From assembly GCA_000437435.1 (NCBI GenBank), contig FR899625.1, forward strand, positions 124,001 to 188,000: 64,000 bases of DNA, written 5' to 3'. Positions 43,146-50,453 of the stretch are shown piece after piece; position 1 is the stretch's first letter, and each line of letters starts with the position of its first letter. The position numbers and the translations under genes are program-made. Under the pieces are notes generated by a model. It ran no database searches, was not told the DNA's origin, and was given only the letters and a program-made list of their open reading frames with translations. Origin of the DNA: Clostridium sp. CAG:768. GTDB taxonomy: Bacteria > Cyanobacteriota > Vampirovibrionia > Gastranaerophilales > Gastranaerophilaceae.

Positions 43146-43882
43146 TTACCAAGGGTAGTTTTTGGGCATTTCCCATCCTGCATTCATGATAACCGTAGCA
43201 CAATATGTGCCTCCGAATTTTGCATTTTTATTACAGTTTCCTTGAAGATCAGGTGTTGTCAAGTCATGATTTTTACCCCAGACATAGCCCTCAGGTATAA
43301 TTTTGCCTTCATTTAATCTAAAAATAAAAACAAATAAGTCTTTCCCATTTATATTAGGTGGATTAGTTCCATTTATGTCTATAAATATATTACTTTGTGT
43401 TGAACTGCTATCATTTATTCTATTTAATGAAATACATACACCGTTAGCCAGCTTAATAGAAGGAGACATTGAATTAAAAGGAGATCCCATTCCTGTCCCA
43501 CTAAGAAATTTGTATGCTTGTTGATTATTGCACATTGTGTGTTGATAATCAAAATCAATATCTTTTGTAAATTTTTCTGATTTTAGGTTTGGAGCTATAT
43601 AATCAAATAATATTATATTGGCGTCTCTTTCCCAATTAGAGATATCTCCATGTTGTGCTTCTGCAGCTGTTATGGCTTGGGTTAATAAAGAATATGCACC
43701 TTTTAAGCGTGTTACTGTAACTTTTTTTTGATAATTGTTAATTAATGTTGGAATTGTGAGCGCAGCTACAACTCCGATAATTCCAAGAGTGATTAAAACT
43801 TCTGCTAATGTAAAACCCTTTAACCCCTTATACCAAGCGACCTTCGCGGGGGGGGGGCAACCCTTAACGCTTTGAAATTCAT
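43146..43882 (-). CDS. Prepilin-like protein with a 5' C10 tract, out of frame as assembled
   Basis: Minus strand: AGGAGG Shine-Dalgarno and ATG at 43882, reading MNFKALRVAP, then ten C (43848-43857). As written it stops after about 20 codons. With 11 (or 8) C the frame continues through APPPPAKVAWYKGLK into GFTLAEVLITLGIIGVVAAL and on without a stop to 43146. The mature protein has one N-terminal helix, the C-terminal motif DINGTNPPNINGKDLF and ends MPKNYPW. A short stretch downstream (from an internal ATG at 43535) looks like an ORF alone but is simply the 3' end of this gene. Same family and same off state as the loci at 3438 and 48604. Confidence 0.75.
43848..43857. repeat. Homopolymeric G10 (C10 on coding strand) tract in prepilin locus 2
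   Basis: Ten G on the plus strand, so the gene reads a C run encoding prolines. The plus-strand flanks TTCGC and CAAC partly resemble the TTTCG and C flanks of the other two tracts, which read as G on their coding strands. Lengths 8 or 11 restore the frame. Confidence 0.8.
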
Positions 43883-43905
43883 GATTCCAGCCTCCTTTTA
43901 TGTTT

Positions 43906-43934
43906 ATTATTTCCGATATTTTCTATTTTGTCAA
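43906..43934 (-). promoter_or_regulatory. Sigma70 promoter of prepilin locus 2
   Basis: Minus strand TTGACA (43929-43934), 17-base spacer, AATAAT (43906-43911). It starts three bases after the stop of the TPR gene upstream. Confidence 0.6.
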
Positions 43935-43936
43935 TC

Positions 43937-45595
43937 TTAAATATCAAAAAGTTTATGAAGTCTTGTTCTAATGTCTTCTTCATCTAAATCTTGTGTAATT
44001 TTATTTAAGTCAATTGACATTTGATAATAATTTGCAGCATCATTTATAAATCCCATTGCCTGAGATGCTCTTGCTGCATTAAAGTATGCTAGGGTGTAGC
44101 TAGGGTTTAATTCAATTGCTGATTCAAAATATTCAAGTGCTTCTTCTGCATCACCAAGACCATCTAGGTAAAGAATTCCTAAATTGTTTTGTGCATATTC
44201 ATTATCTGGGTTTAAATCAATTGCTTTGTGGAAAGCAACTAGAGCTTCTTCTAGATAATCTTTTTCCCAAAGCGCAATTCCAGCTTTTGAATAAGCTCTG
44301 TAATCATCAGGATTTAATGTTATGGCATCGCAATATGCTCTGATTGCATTATCAAGATCATAAGCTGCCATATGCACATCACCTAGTGATATTAATAAAT
44401 TATAATTATTAGGATCAAGGATTATACCTGCTTGGTATGTTGATACAGCTGCATCAATGTTTCCTTTTGCTTCAGCATAAATAGATCCCAGTGCTTCGCA
44501 AACTATTGAAGTCCATTCGTTATCAGGATTAATTGCAATTGCTTTTTGATAGTGCTCAATAGCATCATCATATAATTCAGCTTTTGAATAAGCATATGCA
44601 AGAGAATTATTATAGAATGGGTTTTCTGGATCTTTTTCAAGTGCGAGTTTGAATGCACTGATTGAATTTATTTTATCTTCTTTTTTAAGATATAGATGAC
44701 CTAATTCATAGTAAATTTGAGGTGTATCTATATCAAATTCTAATAATTTTTCATAGCAGTCAATTGTTTCATCTGTATTTTCTGGGAAATAAGTTTGTAA
44801 AACTGTAGCTAATTTTACTAGAACCTCTCTATTTAATGGGTTTGCTTCTAAAACTTTTCTGTAGCAATCAACAGTCAAATCCATTTCTTTATTTTTTAAG
44901 GCTAAATCTCCCATTTTATTGTAGAAAATTTCCCCATGATTTGTTGCTGTAATTGCTTGGCGGTATAAATTTTCTGCAGATGGGTAGAGTTTAAATTTTT
45001 CTAAGAATTTTCCAACTGTATTGTATGTGAATACAGAGAAATCATCAGACATGTTTTTGTAAAACATTTTCATGGAAGGTCTATCCCATGCAAGCATAAG
45101 ACTTCCTGACAAGAAATAATATACAAAGCTGATATAATCTTTTACGCCGCCATTTTGGGAATTTATTTTTTGCAAAATGGATTGAGATAATATAAGTCTT
45201 GGTCTGCCGGATTTTAATTTCCCCATTTTAATTGCTGATTTGAATTCTTGTTCAGCTGATTTAAAATCTTGAGCTAATTTCATGAAAAATCCAGTATATA
45301 AATGCGCATTGATGTTTTGTGGAGCAAGAGAAACAGCTGTTTTACATTGTTCGATAGCGGTATCAAGGCTAATTTGACCTTGTTCCCACATTAAAGTTGC
45401 AAGCCTGTAATATGCCTCTGGCATTGACGGATCGTATTTAACAGCATCAATATAAAATTCGATAGCTTCTTCTAAATCGCTGTTTTGTTGGCGAATAAGA
45501 TATCTTTCATGTGCTATTCGGGCTTTTTCTAGTGATTCTTTTGCTTTATCTGTATTTGCCGCAACTATCGGCTGTAGTAAAATCTGTTCTGACAT
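43937..45595 (-). CDS. TPR-repeat protein
   Basis: 552 residues from the ATG at 45595 (GGAG seven bases before it). At least ten TPR units cover about residues 45-530, for example PSMPEAYYRLATLMWEQGQI and NPDNEYAQNNLGILYLDGLG. No signal peptide or enzymatic domain. Likely a cytoplasmic interaction scaffold. It lies directly upstream of prepilin locus 2, on the same strand but with a separate promoter for the pilin. Confidence 0.85.
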   Translation of the reverse strand: MSEQILLQPIVAANTDKAKESLEKARIAHERYLIRQQNSDLEEAIEFYIDAVKYDPSMPEAYYRLATLMWEQGQISLDTAIEQCKTAVSLAPQNINAHLYTGFFMKLAQDFKSAEQEFKSAIKMGKLKSGRPRLILSQSILQKINSQNGGVKDYISFVYYFLSGSLMLAWDRPSMKMFYKNMSDDFSVFTYNTVGKFLEKFKLYPSAENLYRQAITATNHGEIFYNKMGDLALKNKEMDLTVDCYRKVLEANPLNREVLVKLATVLQTYFPENTDETIDCYEKLLEFDIDTPQIYYELGHLYLKKEDKINSISAFKLALEKDPENPFYNNSLAYAYSKAELYDDAIEHYQKAIAINPDNEWTSIVCEALGSIYAEAKGNIDAAVSTYQAGIILDPNNYNLLISLGDVHMAAYDLDNAIRAYCDAITLNPDDYRAYSKAGIALWEKDYLEEALVAFHKAIDLNPDNEYAQNNLGILYLDGLGDAEEALEYFESAIELNPSYTLAYFNAARASQAMGFINDAANYYQMSIDLNKITQDLDEEDIRTRLHKLFDI

Positions 45596-45790
45596 CAATG
45601 AGCTCCAATAAGATGTGTGTATTTTCTATTTTGTATATTCTTATCTCGATATAAATAATATTAATCTTTACTAAATTAAATTAATATCATCCATATGGAG
45701 TAGATAGTTGGTTAATCTATTTTAATTTTTAGTCTTAATTTGTTTTATTTGTACTATAATATCTGGTATAGCCGATTAGGAATATGGAAT

Positions 45791-47674
45791 ATGAATTATC
45801 TTAATAATAAATATGATGTAATAGTTGTGGGTGCAGGACATGCTGGTTGTGAAGCAGCAATTTCTTGTGCAAGATTAGGTGCAAAAGTTTTGCTAGCGAC
45901 ATTAAATGTTGATCATATCGCATTAATGCCTTGTAATCCGGCGATTGGAGGACCTGCTAAATCAACTTTAGTTAGGGAAATTGATGCATTAGGCGGAGTA
46001 ATGGGTGAAGTTGCTGATGCTACTTATATTCAAATGAAAATGCTCAATTCTTCAAAAGGCCCAGCTGTTCGTGCTTTACGTGCACAGTCAGATAAAAAGC
46101 AGTATATGGATTACATGCGAAATATTATTGAGAATAATGAAAATATTTATCTTCGTCAGGCTTGTATCACAGATTTATTAGTTGAAAACGGTGAAGTCGT
46201 AGGTGCAATTGATGAATTTGGAATTGAATATTCCGCAAGAGCTGTTGTCTTAACGACAGGAACTTCTTTAAACGGCAGAATTTTTGTTGGACTTAGATCT
46301 TATAGTGCAGGTCGATTGGGTGAAAAAGCAGCTTATGGTTTATCTGAATCTTTGGTAAAACATGGTATTGAAATTAAAAAGTTAAAGACTGGAACACCAC
46401 CTAGAGTTGATAAAAGAACAATTGATTATTCTAAAATGAGTATTCAGCCTGGTGATGAGCAGTTACATTTTTATTCATTTAAACCAAATAGACCTGTAAG
46501 GACTCAATATCCTTGTTATTTGACAAGAACCAATGAAGAAACTCATTCGATTATCAAAGCTAATCTTGATAAATCTCCAATGTTCCAAGGCTTAATCCAA
46601 GGTGTAGGACCTCGTTATTGTCCGTCAATTGAAGATAAAGTTGTAAGATTTAGTGAAAATCCTTCCCATCATATTTTTATCGAACCAGAAGGATTAGGAA
46701 CTTATGAAGTGTATATTCAAGGTTTTTCGAGCAGTCTACCTGCAGATGTACAGGTGAAAATGTTAAGAACTCTCCCTGGGTTAGAAAAAGCTCATGTTAT
46801 TAAGCCTGCTTATGCTGTAGAATATGATTATGTGCCTGCAGTGCAGACAACTCATTCTCTGATGTCTAAAAAGATCAAAGGTTTGTTCTTTGGTGGTCAA
46901 ATCAATGGTACAAGCGGTTATGAAGAAGCTGCTGCTCAAGGTCTTATTGCCGGCATTAACGCATTTAATTACTTGAATAATACAGAAATGCTTGAATTAT
47001 CAAGAAGTTCTTCTTATATCGGGACTTTGATTGATGATTTGGTAACAAAAGATATTCAAGATCCATATAGAATGCTTACTTCTCGCTCTGAATACAGACT
47101 TTTGTTAAGACAGGATAATGCCGATGCAAGATTAACTCCTATCGGTAAAAAGTATGGATTAATAGATGATGCTCAATATAAAGTCTTTACTGATAAACAA
47201 AAAGCGATTGAAAATGAATTATCAAGAATTAAAGATGCTAAAATATCAGCAACAGAAGAGGTAAATTCAATTTTAGCAAAATATGGCGAGCATATGGATA
47301 GAGGCATGAAGATTTCAGAACTTCTAAAACGTCCGAATATTGATTACAATGTAATAAAAGAAATTGATTCCGCTACAAATGATTTGAATATCCCTTATGA
47401 TGTTGCAGAGCAGGTTGAAATCCTTGTAAAATACGATGGATATTTAAAACGTCAAGAATTTCAAGTTGAACAAGCTTCTAAATTAGATAAATTTAAAATT
47501 CCTGATGATATTGATTATTCTTCAATAGATCATATATCTTCTGAAACAAGAGATAAATTGTCTAAAATAAGACCTAAAACTTTAGCTCAGGCTTCTCGTA
47601 TCGGAGGGGTAAAACCTGCAGATATTTCAATTTTAATGGTAATGCTAGAAAGACATCAGTTTTCAAGATTATAA
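45791..47674 (+). CDS. mnmG: tRNA uridine-5-carboxymethylaminomethyl modification enzyme MnmG
   Basis: 627 residues from the ATG at 45791, which aligns with the family start; upstream in-frame codons are not supported. FAD/NAD motif DVIVVGAGHAGCEAA, MPCNPAIGGPAKSTLVREID, the GTSLNGRIFVG region and the C-terminal helical domain (RPKTLAQASRIGGVKPADI). With MnmE it makes cmnm5U at the wobble base of several tRNAs. TATAAT at 45755-45760 is a possible -10 box. Confidence 0.95.
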   Translation: MNYLNNKYDVIVVGAGHAGCEAAISCARLGAKVLLATLNVDHIALMPCNPAIGGPAKSTLVREIDALGGVMGEVADATYIQMKMLNSSKGPAVRALRAQSDKKQYMDYMRNIIENNENIYLRQACITDLLVENGEVVGAIDEFGIEYSARAVVLTTGTSLNGRIFVGLRSYSAGRLGEKAAYGLSESLVKHGIEIKKLKTGTPPRVDKRTIDYSKMSIQPGDEQLHFYSFKPNRPVRTQYPCYLTRTNEETHSIIKANLDKSPMFQGLIQGVGPRYCPSIEDKVVRFSENPSHHIFIEPEGLGTYEVYIQGFSSSLPADVQVKMLRTLPGLEKAHVIKPAYAVEYDYVPAVQTTHSLMSKKIKGLFFGGQINGTSGYEEAAAQGLIAGINAFNYLNNTEMLELSRSSSYIGTLIDDLVTKDIQDPYRMLTSRSEYRLLLRQDNADARLTPIGKKYGLIDDAQYKVFTDKQKAIENELSRIKDAKISATEEVNSILAKYGEHMDRGMKISELLKRPNIDYNVIKEIDSATNDLNIPYDVAEQVEILVKYDGYLKRQEFQVEQASKLDKFKIPDDIDYSSIDHISSETRDKLSKIRPKTLAQASRIGGVKPADISILMVMLERHQFSRL

Positions 47675-47687
47675 TTTTTAAATTTGC

Positions 47688-48158
47688 TTATTTGAATTTA
47701 GGAATCCACATTGGAACTTTCTGTTTATATTCCCAATATTCTCGTCCAAATTTATTTTCGAGTTGTTTTTCTTCAAATAATTTAAAATAAATACAATTAA
47801 CAATGAAAAATATTATCATCCAATAAAACAGATTGATTGAATTTAAAATTAGAGATTCTGCAGTCAGTATACTTAAGATACCTGTAATCATAGGATTCCT
47901 AACTATTTTAAAAGGTCCTTCAACTACTAAGTGTTTTGGTGCTGCCCATGGAGCAAGTGTCCCTTTGCCTATTGTGTTGAATAAAATCATTGTCCAAATA
48001 GCAAGAAATAGGCCGAAGATAAATAATATAATTCCAAAAATTATTTGTATAATATTTGGGATATTATATTGAAACTTAGAAATATATAAAATTAAGTATG
48101 GAATTACTACAGTAACATTAAATGGTAAAATAATTATTGCTTTGAGCCATTCTTGCAT
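47688..48158 (-). CDS. Isoprenylcysteine carboxyl methyltransferase-family membrane protein
   Basis: 156 residues, four membrane helices. The SAM-binding motif region is GPFKIVRNPMITGIL, with EEKQLENKFGREYWEYKQKV and PMWIP near the C-terminus, all typical of this small methyltransferase family. The substrate (lipid, quinone or protein) cannot be told. Confidence 0.85.
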   Translation of the reverse strand: MQEWLKAIIILPFNVTVVIPYLILYISKFQYNIPNIIQIIFGIILFIFGLFLAIWTMILFNTIGKGTLAPWAAPKHLVVEGPFKIVRNPMITGILSILTAESLILNSINLFYWMIIFFIVNCIYFKLFEEKQLENKFGREYWEYKQKVPMWIPKFK

Positions 48159-48190
48159 ATGTTTTTCCTCATTATTATATCAAAAATTTC

Positions 48191-48472
48191 TTATGCCATG
48201 TAATTGATTTCGTAGTTTTTCTTTTCATATGAAATTCTGTTGTTTTTCATTACGGATTCAAAAGCTTTGTCTTTGTAATCTTTAACATTGAAATCAACTT
48301 TTCCATATACTCCAGAATTCTTGACTCTATAAAAAGTCATATTAGCGTTATTAAGCCAAAAATTATTCATTAATGCCCCTAGCATAAATATTTGAGTTTT
48401 TGATTGAGCAGATCCGGTATCTACTGTATATGTGCTTTTAAAAGATGGTGAGTGAATATTATTTATTTGCAT
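48191..48472 (-). CDS. Small hypothetical protein with the recurrent N-terminal motif
   Basis: 93 residues opening MQINNIHSPSFKSTYTVDTG, which matches the M-[QK]-I-[NS]...P-x-F-x pattern of other proteins here. The middle (IFMLGALMNNFWLNNANM) is moderately hydrophobic and the C-terminus basic. No recognised domain. A possible TATTAT box seven bases before the ATG suggests a short or absent leader, but its -35 is weak. Confidence 0.45.
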   Translation of the reverse strand: MQINNIHSPSFKSTYTVDTGSAQSKTQIFMLGALMNNFWLNNANMTFYRVKNSGVYGKVDFNVKDYKDKAFESVMKNNRISYEKKNYEINYMA

Positions 48473-48544
48473 ACTTTATATAATACTTGTCAAAAAATTT
48501 TTTGCTATAGAAAAATAGTTTATATGTAAATTTATTATTTATAA

Positions 48545-48573
48545 TTGTCAAATTTGTACTAAAACAGTATAAT
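48545..48573 (+). promoter_or_regulatory. Sigma70 promoter of prepilin locus 3
   Basis: TTGTCA (48545-48550), 17-base spacer, TATAAT (48568-48573), 30 bases before the ATG at 48604. Confidence 0.65.
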
Positions 48574-48603
48574 AGATACGTGTAATAAAATAAGGAGATT
48601 AAA

Positions 48604-49424
48604 ATGAAAAAGATTAAATTAAGAATTTCGGGGGGGGGGCATTTTTAAGCCATTCTAAGGCATTTTTTAAAGTATGTTCTTTCCTTTCTAAAAATTTTGG
48701 TTTTACATTAGCAGAAGTATTGATTACTTTAGGTATAGTAGGGATAGTTGCTGCGATGACTTTACCAGCAGTTGTTTCAAATTATAGAAAAAAGCAATAT
48801 GTATCTCAATTAAAGGTTGCATATTCTTTATTATATGACATGTCTAGATCAATAATGTTTGAATCAGATACCACAAGTTGGGCAGATACTTTATTTATAA
48901 CAGAATTAAAAGAAAAATTAGGAAATATTGGAAATAGTAATTGGACTTCTAAAGTCAAAGATAAAGAGTATAAAGCTGTTTTGGAAAAATATTTGAGTAA
49001 AACTCTGAAGATCGTAGATGTAAATAATTGTAATGGTGATGAGTGTAAATATTCTTATTTGAATTTCCCATCTCAAAATGGGGATAATACCGGTTTGTAT
49101 TTATTTAAGTTGGCAAATGGTATTATTATGGAATTCAGATTTTTCACTGAAGAAAATAGTTCAAACATGGGGTATGTTAATGTTGATGTAAATGGATTTA
49201 GAGGACCAAATCAATGGGGACGTGACATATTTCAATTTTATTTTTGGGATGATGGTTCAATAATTCCTTGTGGTTCAAATATTATGGCTACAAAGATAAA
49301 TAGTAAACAATATTATTGGAAAGAAGATAATTCCTATGCTTGGTCAAATTGCTCTGTATCAAAGAGTTCTTATGGGCAAGGTTGTACAGGTCGAGTGTTA
49401 GAAGAAAATGCAATGTTATATTAA
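48604..49424 (+). CDS. Prepilin-like protein with a 5' G10 tract, out of frame as assembled
   Basis: AGGAG Shine-Dalgarno and ATG at 48604 open MKKIKLRIS followed by ten G (48630-48639); as written the frame reaches TAA at 48646. With 11 (or 8) G it runs through GGGAFLSHSKAFFKVC and SFLSKNFGFTLAEVLI to 49424. The N-terminal helix is GIVGIVAAMTLPAVV. The C-terminal motif is DVNGFRGPNQWGRDIF. The only start in the pilin frame is a TTG inside the prepilin helix (48720), which could not give a functional pilin. Third member of the phase-OFF set. Confidence 0.75.
48630..48639 (+). repeat. Homopolymeric G10 tract in prepilin locus 3
   Basis: Ten G. The 14 bases before it (48617-48630 region, AATTAAGAATTTCG) and the following C are identical to those at locus 1 (3446-3469), but the two genes read that stretch in different frames. 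Confidence 0.8.
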
Positions 49425-49443
49425 TTATTTATTTATTATTTTT

Positions 49444-49490
49444 ACTAAGTTTCAAAAGCTTTGTATTTCGTTTTTGAAACTTAGTTTATT
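49444..49490 (+). terminator. Terminator after prepilin locus 3
   Basis: Perfect 14-bp stem ACTAAGTTTCAAAA / TTTTGAAACTTAGT with a 14-base loop and a T-rich tail, 20 bases after the stop. Confidence 0.6.
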
Positions 49491-49513
49491 TTAGAGATAA
49501 ATTTAGGCAATAT

Positions 49514-50158
49514 TCATATTGTAGTTATAAATTTTGCTAAATCTTCCGATCTTTCATTTTCAATAGGTTTATATGTAAATTTTTCGGCTAAGCTATTTAG
49601 TTGTTTTTTTATTTCGTAAGTATCTATAGACATTTGATTTCTTTCATACTCGTTTTCGTAGTCAAAGCCAAATTTATAATAAAATAATTCAGAATCAAAT
49701 GCAGGCGTGAGGTTTATATTTTTTTTGTCTTTATATTTGTTAAAAACAAAATTTATTAAATCTCTGCCACCATTTTTTATTTTATTTAATTCTTCTGTTT
49801 TCCAAGTAGCTAAATATTCTATGTGAGCATATTTGTCTGAATTAGATGATAATATAGAAACAAGACCAAATGGTTTATTATTTTTTATCCCAATTGCAGC
49901 ATAATCAGAAAAATTAAAAGAATTAAAAGCATTTTTTAAGAAATGCTTGATATTTGGATTATTAATTTGCATTCTTTCAATTTTAGATTGAGTTAGATTG
50001 TTTACTAATTTATTACAAAAATCAAAATCTTTATTTTTTTCTATTTTATATATGAAAGTTGTATTATCTTTATTTATTTTAGAATAAATTTCTGCAACTT
50101 TTATTGCTTCAAAATTTGGGTAAGTTTTATTTTTGGTAGTTACAGAGTTTATTTTCAT
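49514..50158 (-). CDS. GNAT-family acetyltransferase-like protein
   Basis: 214 residues. The C-terminal half shows a GNAT arrangement: strand YAAIGIKNNKPFGLVSIL, strand AHIEYLATW, helix GGRDLINFVFNKYKDKK, and the terminal LFYYKFGFDYE. The N-terminus opens MKINSVTTKNKTYPNFEA, another case of the recurrent motif. No Shine-Dalgarno; the start is 31 bases after tRNA-Gln on the same strand, so the mRNA may come from tRNA-operon read-through. Confidence 0.6.
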   Translation of the reverse strand: MKINSVTTKNKTYPNFEAIKVAEIYSKINKDNTTFIYKIEKNKDFDFCNKLVNNLTQSKIERMQINNPNIKHFLKNAFNSFNFSDYAAIGIKNNKPFGLVSILSSNSDKYAHIEYLATWKTEELNKIKNGGRDLINFVFNKYKDKKNINLTPAFDSELFYYKFGFDYENEYERNQMSIDTYEIKKQLNSLAEKFTYKPIENERSEDLAKFITTI

Positions 50159-50189
50159 GTTTTGAAGCTATTTGTGAAGTGTATTAATT

Positions 50190-50260
50190 TTCCCGGAGAT
50201 GGATTCGAACCACCGTTGGAAGAGCCAGAATCTTCAGTCCTGCCACTAGACGATCCGGGA
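50190..50260 (-). tRNA. tRNA-Gln (anticodon CTG)
   Basis: TCCCGGA pairs with TCCGGGA; anticodon arm GAAGA-TTCTGGC-TCTTC gives CTG; T-loop TTCGAAT. 71 bases without CCA. A shifted reading to a Glu-like anticodon would break the anticodon stem. Confidence 0.75.
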
Positions 50261-50290
50261 ATAAGTTAAAAAATCCTAATAATAAAAAAA

Positions 50291-50362
50291 CTCCCCAGGT
50301 TGGACTCGAACCAACAACCTACCGGTTAACAGCCGGTTGCTCCGCCATTGAGCTACTGAGGA
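50291..50362 (-). tRNA. tRNA-Asn (anticodon GTT)
   Basis: TCCTCAG pairs with CTGGGGA; anticodon loop CTGTTAA gives GTT; T-loop TTCGAGT. 72 bases without CCA; followed by tRNA-Gln in one unit. Confidence 0.9.
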
Positions 50363-50406
50363 ATAATTATTTTCCGCAACTTTATTTCGTTGGGGCTTAT
50401 GAGATT

Positions 50407-50435
50407 ATTATAGTACAAAACATTTTTATTGTAAA
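50407..50435 (-). promoter_or_regulatory. Promoter of the tRNA-Asn/tRNA-Gln unit
   Basis: Minus strand TTTACA (50430-50435), 17-base spacer, TATAAT (50407-50412). Confidence 0.65.
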
Positions 50436-50453
50436 GTACTTTTTTTAATTTTT

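Noticed and set aside
43146..43535. A separate 129-residue gene
   Set aside because: Its frame runs back without a stop to the prepilin motif, so it is the 3' end of prepilin locus 2.
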